A DNA stretch of 64,000 nucleotides, from the NCBI RefSeq assembly GCF_008831285.2, contig NC_045143.1, positions 14,285,151-14,349,150 on the forward strand, given 5' to 3'. The first letter of the stretch is position 1. The number at the start of each line of letters is the position of its first letter. Positions 58,801 to 64,000 of the stretch are shown in pieces. The DNA comes from Nymphaea colorata. Taxonomy: Eukaryota; Streptophyta; Magnoliopsida; Nymphaeales; Nymphaeaceae. The position numbers were made by a program, and so were the translations under genes. The notes beneath the pieces were generated by a model. The model was not told the DNA's origin and did not search any database. It saw nothing but the letters and a program-made list of their open reading frames with translations.

Positions 58801-60011
58801 GGTGCATGAAGAACATGTTGCAATGGTAATGATGAAGTAAGTTGGACCTCTCCAAGTCCAACAACGGGAGAATATTTGTCATCTGCTAGAATAACCGAGC
58901 GACCAGGTGGAGTAGGGACATAAGAAGTAAACTGTGCCTTGTCTCCACAGAGATGTGTCGATGCACCCGAATCAATGAGCCAATCTGTAGTGTCAGAATA
59001 CATACCAGATGAAGATGCACTGGCAGCAGTAGTGATAGTAGAGGTGGTCGGATCAGGAGCTTGTTGAGGTCTATCTCCAATCAAGTGTCTCAACTGAGAG
59101 ATAATATCATCTGCACGTAACTCACTGGAGGAAACAGGATGTTGAGTCTTAGGCTGCTCTGGAGAATCAGTAAAAACAGTCTGATTGGCAACAGCTGGAC
59201 GACCATGTTTCTGCCAACACTTATCCACAGTGTGACCAATGCGATGACAAAACTGACATACTGGGCGCGAAGGGGTATTGCCACGGCCACGGTATCCTCG
59301 TCCTCTGGCAAAGAGGGACCCACCTCTGCCACGAGTAGCAAGCATAGCAGAAGTGGTATCAAGAACAGTCGATGAAGGGATTGGAATTCTGCTTAGCCTA
59401 CTATAAGCTTCATCAATAGGAGGAATCGAGGGACTAGTGAGCATCTGATTCTTTGCTGATTCATAAACAGAGTCTAATCCAGACAGAAATACTCCGACCA
59501 TAAGCATATCTCTGTATGCCTTCTGTTGCTCACACTTACATGCAGGAAAGTAGCTGTTTAGTCTCTCAAACATGGACTTGAGACTAGAATAATAAGTATG
59601 TAGAGGGCGACCATCTTGGCGCATCTGATGAATATCATGATGAAGCTGCATAATTCTGGTTTCATTCCTTGCTTGTGAATAGGTGGCTGCAAGGGAATCC
59701 CACATATCCTTTGCACTTTCCTTATGCAGGACTTCATTGGCAATGTCTTGAGTAAGAGTACCAACAATCCATACCATAACCAACGAATTATCTTTAAACC
59801 AAGTAGTATATTTTCCTACCTTCTGTACGGGCTCGGGCTCCAATATAAGATGTTCCTTCTCATGAGCGATCAAGGTTCTTTTTACTTGCATGGCCCACAT
59901 CTCGTAATTACCCCCATCCATTTTGGTGATAAAGCTGGAAAATGGGGAACTCTTCATCTCTCCCGACGACACAAAGGAAGAGGTATTAGCGCCGCTGCTA
60001 ATTTCAGACAT
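55806..60011 (-). CDS. Copia gag-pol polyprotein (Copia-2)
   Basis: 1401 residues with no length difference from Copia-1, so residue numbers correspond: CCHC knuckle ~252-265, retropepsin Asp347, integrase Asp534/Asp597/Glu633, reverse transcriptase YVDD 1085-1088, then RNase H. The integrase box around Glu633 is the usual NGVAERKHR. In RNase H the sequence reads SSAESQYRAM where Copia-1 has SSAESEYRAM; the conserved Glu of SSAE is kept. All hallmark catalytic residues are present, so this copy is a good candidate for an autonomous element. The start ATG gives MSEISSG. It ends a few bases before the 3' LTR. Confidence 0.95.
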   Translation of the reverse strand: MSEISSGANTSSFVSSGEMKSSPFSSFITKMDGGNYEMWAMQVKRTLIAHEKEHLILEPEPVQKVGKYTTWFKDNSLVMVWIVGTLTQDIANEVLHKESAKDMWDSLAATYSQARNETRIMQLHHDIHQMRQDGRPLHTYYSSLKSMFERLNSYFPACKCEQQKAYRDMLMVGVFLSGLDSVYESAKNQMLTSPSIPPIDEAYSRLSRIPIPSSTVLDTTSAMLATRGRGGSLFARGRGYRGRGNTPSRPVCQFCHRIGHTVDKCWQKHGRPAVANQTVFTDSPEQPKTQHPVSSSELRADDIISQLRHLIGDRPQQAPDPTTSTITTAASASSSGMYSDTTDWLIDSGASTHLCGDKAQFTSYVPTPPGRSVILADDKYSPVVGLGEVQLTSSLPLQHVLHAPEFPHSLLSISQITRDLNCRAIFDSSSLVFQDILTGRVIGSGREQGGLYRLVHPFPFAGSTSAGSSSSSAYTWHLRFGHLPFQKLLHVLPQLSPKSSFQCESCQLGKHHRSSFPPRPSRSSHSVFELLHFDVWGPSRTPALQGHRYYLVVVDDYSRVSWVFLMKHKSEVGHVIKNFINEILTQFDTCVKIVRSDNALEFCASSLEQFFRDKGIIHQTSCAYTSQQNGVAERKHRHILDVARTIIIHSHVPHSYWGDAVLTACYLINRMPSSVLGDLIPISVLFPDRDLFSVPPRVFGCVAFVQLLGPGRDKLSPRAIKTIFVGYSRTQKGYRCYDPSTRRYYVSADVTFFESTSFFSPNGTQLRAPALNDEVQFPLPLMSCPNPVDPRFGAVYHRRTKPAAPVQCAPVPSPSTPKVIPDTNSTDNVLCNDDIGVCHEHVPAPNELDVPIAQRKGKRSCTLHPISGHLSMDRLTPMYRQFVKGLSAIALPQNPMDALSDPKWAAAMQEEMDALQSRGTWTLVTPSVDAAIVGCRWVFTIKYRADGSIDRYKARLVAKGYTQTYGVDYYDTFSPVARHASLRILLAVAVSKNWSLSQLDVKNAFLYGDLHEEVYMQQPPGFVAEGECQKVCRLRKAIYGLKQSPRAWFQKLSENIENEGFRRSSADHSLFVKKTSTGTVIVLVYVDDIIVTGDDDQGISNIKDVLGQHFVTKDLGELRYFLGIEFARNQNGLIMCQRKYVTDVLQETGMLGCRPASTPMDINTRLYDDDTEDVDARQYRGIVGKLLYITVTRPDIAYAVSRVSQFMDKPKKVHWDAAMMILRYLKNSPGTGLIFQNGTSLTISVYVDADYAGCPSDRKSTTGFCVFIGSNLVTWKSKKQTVVARSSAESQYRAMAQDTAEVMWVRSLMLDLTVEVPLPMQLLCDNKAALFIANNPAFHERTKHVEVDCHYTRDMIQKGFVSTSHISTTGQTADIFTKALARGPFQSCCSKLSLFDIYAPT

Positions 60012-60639
60012 CGCTCAACACAATGGAGGAAACCGAGCCACGGAATAGGAAGTGCAGGCAAAAAGAAGACAATCACATATCGAAAGACAACATGCTGATC
60101 ATGAAGCAGTTAACACGGGCAGCAATCCATAAGTCTGATCGGCTGGAAGAGGCAACAACAGAACTGAACGAAGACAGATTACCAGAGGCGACAGCGAAGA
60201 CGCTGAGAGGAAAATCAGCGTGCAGAGCAGCGGCGGAGTAGAGGAGGCGATGCAGCGAAGACGCTGAGAAGAAAATCAGTGTGCAGGGCAGCGGCGGAGC
60301 AGAGGAGAATGGTGGAGACAGCAGGGGCGATGCAGCGTGCAGCGGCAGCGGAGAAGCAACAGTGACAGACGGCGGCGGCGGGCGGAGGTGACAGCCACGG
60401 CGGGCAGCGGCGAAGATGACAGCAACAGCGGACGGAGGCGTCGGGCGGAGAAGACAGCAACGGGCGGAGGCGTCGGGTGGAGAAGACAGGACAGCGACTG
60501 GCAGAGGCGTCGGGTGGAGAGGTCAGCGACGGGCGGAGATGGGTGGACACGAGCGGGTGGAGGAAGCGCAGCGATGGGCGCGGTCAGGCGGCGGGCGGCG
60601 CCGCTCAATCGGCGCGCCAAGGAGGAGGAGACGGCTGCT
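60012..60639 (-). other. Copia-2 leader, GC-rich, with internal tandem expansions
   Basis: About 630 bp, against 500 bp in Copia-1. The difference is explained by tandem duplications: GCGAAGACGCTGAGA occurs twice (60194 and 60255, 61-bp period) and GAGGCGTCGGG three times (60435, 60467, 60504), while Copia-1 has one of each. GC content is far above that of the LTRs. No supportable gene; the long sense frames lack an ATG near their start. Confidence 0.75.
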
Positions 60640-60651
60640 GCTCTGATACCA
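60640..60651 (-). other. Copia-2 primer-binding site
   Basis: TGGTATCAGAGC on the minus strand, adjoining the 5' LTR; complementary to initiator Met-tRNA. Confidence 0.92.
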
Positions 60652-60816
60652 TGATAAGATTAGAAAGAATAATCTTTGATTAACCTCGAAATCTGCCCTA
60701 ACTCCTCTTTATATAGACTAGAGGAGAGAGAGAAGTTACAAGAGAAACATCTAAAGGAAAAGTTATTACAAAAGTACCCTCTTAAACCTAAAACTGAATA
60801 TAAACACATCTTAACA
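60652..60816 (-). repeat. Copia-2 5' LTR
   Basis: 165 bp with terminal TG...CA and flanking TTATC duplication at 60817-60821. Carries the TATA box at 60707-60716. Confidence 0.95.
60707..60716 (-). promoter_or_regulatory. TATA box of the Copia-2 5' LTR
   Basis: CTATATAAAG on the minus strand. Transcription would run through the element towards the receptor kinase gene. Confidence 0.7.
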
Positions 60817-60821
60817 TTATC

Positions 60822-61252
60822 AAATTGGTTTTCATAGTGCAAACCTCACGTTCTCTTGCACGTATTCGGATGATCAGTTTTATCTTGCCTTCTTCCTCTC
60901 GTGGTATATGAATTTGCTTTGAGCGCATATTGTTTGCTGACTTCCTGTAAAAATCTTCCGAGTTTAGATTTTGACTTTATCTTGTTGGGGAACTGCTATA
61001 CAACTATTGCTTCTGCCATATAATGTGGACAGCAAAATTGAAAATGGTGATGACTTCCCGGCTACATGTTTAACGTTTATTTTGTGCATCGCTTCAATTT
61101 TCTCTTGATGCTCCTGGTAGGGGATCAGGGGAATTACCTACGCCGGGACATGGTAAACATGCATCTCCAAAAAATTCAGCACTATCAAAACCAAATGAGT
61201 GGGAGTTCCATCTAATGTATTTTTAGTTTCTACATGAGTCTTATGTGTCCAA
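60822..61252. other. Unassigned flank of Copia-2
   Basis: Continues the sequence interrupted by Copia-2. No gene recognised. Confidence 0.4.
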
Positions 61253-61328
61253 GGGGCATAGCTCAAACGGGAGGCAGGAGGCGCATGTGCGGCGTATCGT
61301 CAGTTCGATCTGGAAGGGGCTATGCTCC
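61253..61328 (+). repeat. tRNA-like head of a SINE (or tRNA pseudogene)
   Basis: The 76-base segment has a box-A-like TAGCTCAAACGG (61259-61270) and a box-B-like AGTTCGATCTGG (61302-61313), the internal promoter pattern of RNA polymerase III tRNA genes. Its ends GGGGCATAGC and GCTATGCTCC pair as a 10-bp acceptor-like stem with one G-U pair. A short T-arm (CAG..CTG around TTCGAT) is also possible. A clean anticodon arm is not evident, so a functional tRNA is unlikely. A SINE body could extend to about 61465, where a weakly similar flank (GTCTTGTGTTGAAAG against GTCTTATGTGTCCAAG) may be an old target duplication. Confidence 0.55.
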
Positions 61329-61469
61329 TTTACCAAAAAAGGGGTCGACCTTTACATGCAAGTTGAAGCATACGGCTGCAGCTCGACTTCGAGGGCAAAG
61401 GGAAAGGTGGGGAGGTTCAACTCTCGTTTGGGTGGTGGAATAACCTCCCCACTCACCCAGTGCATGTCT

Positions 61470-64000
61470 TGTGTTGAAAGTTCTTCATGTAACATGGCTG
61501 GCTGGTCATAATGTGAAATAATGTTCTCATTTTATCAGTGTAACATTGTTGTAGCCTGTAAGGCAATTCACGTGTAGCATGTGGATGGAACACATGCTAC
61601 ACGTCTGTACGCCGTAGCATGTGAAACTGTGATTAGTGGACAGGGATGATTCAAATGTTGAGTGCATGAGGGCTACCAGTGCAACAAAGAATGACGGGAG
61701 GCTCATACCAGATGTAACCCACATTTCTACTTATTAGGACGATCCGTTGTTGATAACCCACCATGAATCGGAGTCTCCTGTTCCAATCTGGAACAGATAT
61801 GTTGCACTGAAGCTTACGTTATTCTGAAGAAACTTGCTTTGGGAGAGTTATGTATATATCCATTTTTTTTCCCCTTTCGGTTTGACTAGCAAAATGGTGA
61901 TTAGTTATGACCCCTCACTGATATTAACTGTGCAAAAGGAAACCGTACAATTGGGAGGATCCTAATTAGGGGGGCTTCTTCTCCCATTATTTATGAATGT
62001 AGCGAGTATCCTAACATTACATCTTTTTTAGCTGTATATTGGATCTTACACTGTTGCAAGCTCCATATATACCGGTTAACAGAAGTTCCGGCCTCGTTAG
62101 TCTTGGATTTTGACGACCTTCCAACTGCACGCTGACATGCTACCTTGTTTTAGGGAAGCAGCTCCACAACAACCGGTTTTTAAGTATAGTCTATTTTTAA
62201 ATGAAGCTCTCACCCTCACTGCTGTTCATGGTTTATATCCGTTGATTTAGGATTTTTTGTCCCTAATTTTTTTAGGTCAATTTTTTTTCAAAAATCCAGA
62301 ATCATTTCATATTAATCAAAGTGCATGAGAAAAACTTTCCAAATCTCTAATTTCTAAAACCATTAGGCGTCATTACTAACTAATTCTAAAATATGTTAAC
62401 GTTAAACAATAATTTAAATTAAGAAAAGAGTACGAAATCATTGAACATTTCAAAATCTCAAAATCCAGTCATGACACGGACAAGTTAGGTAGCATCAAAT
62501 CATCACACAATACAACAGCATCATCACCATCTCTTCTATTCCGATCGCCTGAAAAAAATAATAAATAGGAGTGAGAACTTTGAAAAATTCTCAGTATGGT
62601 GTCTACCTTTAGTTTATTTCAATGTAACATGCAACTTAACTTATTACCATATGAAACTTAAGAATTATATTATATACATTCAATATCTTTATGCACATTA
62701 ATAAAAGAACATTTATCAATTATCAGTATTTGCAACATTTAACAATCATTTTGGGCATTAATAACTTAATTCATATATATTTAAACATGCTTTCAATGCT
62801 TATATGAATCATTTACTGCATGTGTTCCAACACAAAACAACATCATATATACAAATGTCCGAACTTTAGATAAACAACATAGCATAAGTTTCTGGTCATC
62901 ATTATCAATATCAAAAGCAGATGCATCTCATTCATTAGCACTGAGGTCTAGATCTCAAACAATAATCCAATCAAGTTCATGAAATTTTGCAAAACACAAT
63001 CGCATGAGGCATATATGGCTCAAGCTAAGCTAGATCCAGATATAAATCTCATTGCAATATGCGTACATGTATATGCTTAATTAAAGCAAATACAACATCA
63101 TTATATGACCATCATATGATTCATTTGCATCAGTTAGCAAAGTTGCAATCATATATATGTACATGCTAAAACAAGTCAGTACATATATATATGTTTAACA
63201 TGTCAATTCCACATTCTCGTGCATTTGCAATAATGAGCATGTAAGTAAATGCGTATGAAACAAAGTAGACCCAGATGCCTATTTAATCATGCAATAGATC
63301 CAAGAAGAACACATAAGATCCATATCCATAAGTACTTAATACCATATTTTATTGTCATCAAAGTTTCATTTCATTTGAAGTCATTAATCTAATGAACTCA
63401 CACCATTGAACTGTATAGACAAAACTCGGTTCTTATCCAGATCCATTTAACAACTAGCATAATTAAACGTATACAATGTCAAAAACAGTTCAGGTGTGAT
63501 CCAAGAGAAGGGAGATTCATATTCAAATCCATTTTTAATAACTAAAATATTGATATTCAAAGCAAGTCAAATCTATATTGAAATCAAACTAAAATTACTG
63601 AAACATCTACATTTTGGTTTAAAGTAAATTGGATCTGAGGTCCAATAGCTGATAACAACTAAAAATAACCTTAGATGGATCAATATCCCCATTTCTTGAA
63701 ATAACTAGTATGTATTTATTTCTCTTAAACAAATGGATCCACTTTCAAACATAATTACAGCAACCACATATTGTGCTAACAAGTTGCTTCCAGAACACTT
63801 AGAACACCAAATGCAAAAGCAATAACTCAGAAAACCATTTTTTTTTTAAGAATTATTACTTTTGAAATATAATTTAACCGTATCCAAATCCAATGTGTAA
63901 ATCTCTCTCTCCCTCTCTCTCTCTCTCTCAAAAAATTTGGATCCAAACCAAACATCCTTTCAATATATGAACATATATTTTAGCAGTTGGATCCAAATCA
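61470..64000. other. Unassigned AT-rich region
   Basis: No gene recognised. The end region (63480-64000) has repeated GGATCCAAAT and CAAATCC phrases and a (CT)n run at 63902-63929, and may be part of a repeat that continues beyond the window. Confidence 0.4.

Larger units (their letters stand above)
55634..60816 (-). mobile_element. Copia-2: intact Ty1/Copia retrotransposon, youngest element
   Basis: 5183 bp. The two 165-bp LTRs appear identical on reading. The target duplication TTATC (55629-55633 and 60817-60821) is perfect. Primer-binding site, polypurine tract and an unbroken 1401-codon frame are present. It is the same family as Copia-1, with scattered amino-acid differences, small LTR differences (extra bases AATAATCTTTG against AATAATATTG) and a ~130 bp longer leader. 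It lies 1.07 kb downstream of the receptor kinase stop codon, in convergent orientation. Identical LTRs mean a very recent insertion. Confidence 0.97.

Noticed and set aside
18509-60816. Copia-1 and Copia-2 as a segmental duplication
   Set aside because: Their flanks are unrelated and each has its own target duplication (ATAAA and TTATC), so they are independent insertions.
61253-61328. Functional tRNA gene
   Set aside because: Box A and box B are imperfect, no clean anticodon arm is seen, and the end pairing is longer than an acceptor stem; a SINE head fits better.

Overview
The window is nuclear DNA of a flowering plant, species not determinable from the sequence. The evidence is one intact plant-type leucine-rich-repeat receptor-like kinase gene with a spliceable intron, (TTTAGGG)n telomere-type repeats, and a dense set of plant retrotransposons and small DNA transposons. 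It is gene-poor: I can support only one host protein-coding gene in 64 kb.

Layout. 1-3183: end of an LTR (long terminal repeat) that lies in, and truncates, the next element. 3184-10790: an old Ty3/Gypsy element with ~3 kb LTRs and a decayed 2 kb interior (gag, protease and a chromodomain-like tail remain; reverse transcriptase, RNase H and the integrase core are lost). Its 5' LTR carries a four-unit telomeric repeat where ~170 bp are missing. 10791-14275: a decayed LINE into which the Gypsy element appears to have inserted. 15310-25965: a second decayed LINE, split in its reverse transcriptase by an intact Copia element (Copia-1, 18509-23560, minus strand, target duplication ATAAA). 26-36 kb: unassigned AT-rich DNA with a truncated Copia remnant at 28.4-30.2 kb. 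36-50 kb: intergenic DNA with a family of ~200 bp hAT-type MITEs (short non-autonomous DNA transposons; three have clear 8-bp target duplications), a Tourist-like MITE and an orphan GC-rich promoter-like patch.

50.5-54.6 kb: the host gene, a PXC3-type (At2g41820-like) LRR receptor kinase of 910 residues in two coding exons. Its kinase domain lacks several catalytic residues, so it is probably a pseudokinase receptor. 55634-60816: Copia-2, a sister of Copia-1 with two LTRs that look identical and target duplication TTATC, lying 1.1 kb downstream of the gene and transcribed towards it. 61253-61328: a tRNA-like, SINE-type sequence. The rest, to 64000, is AT-rich and unassigned.

The insertion order can be read from nesting: LINE-1, then Gypsy, then the left-hand LTR element; and LINE-2, then Copia-1. 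The two Copia elements are the youngest visible insertions and both keep a full 1401-codon reading frame.
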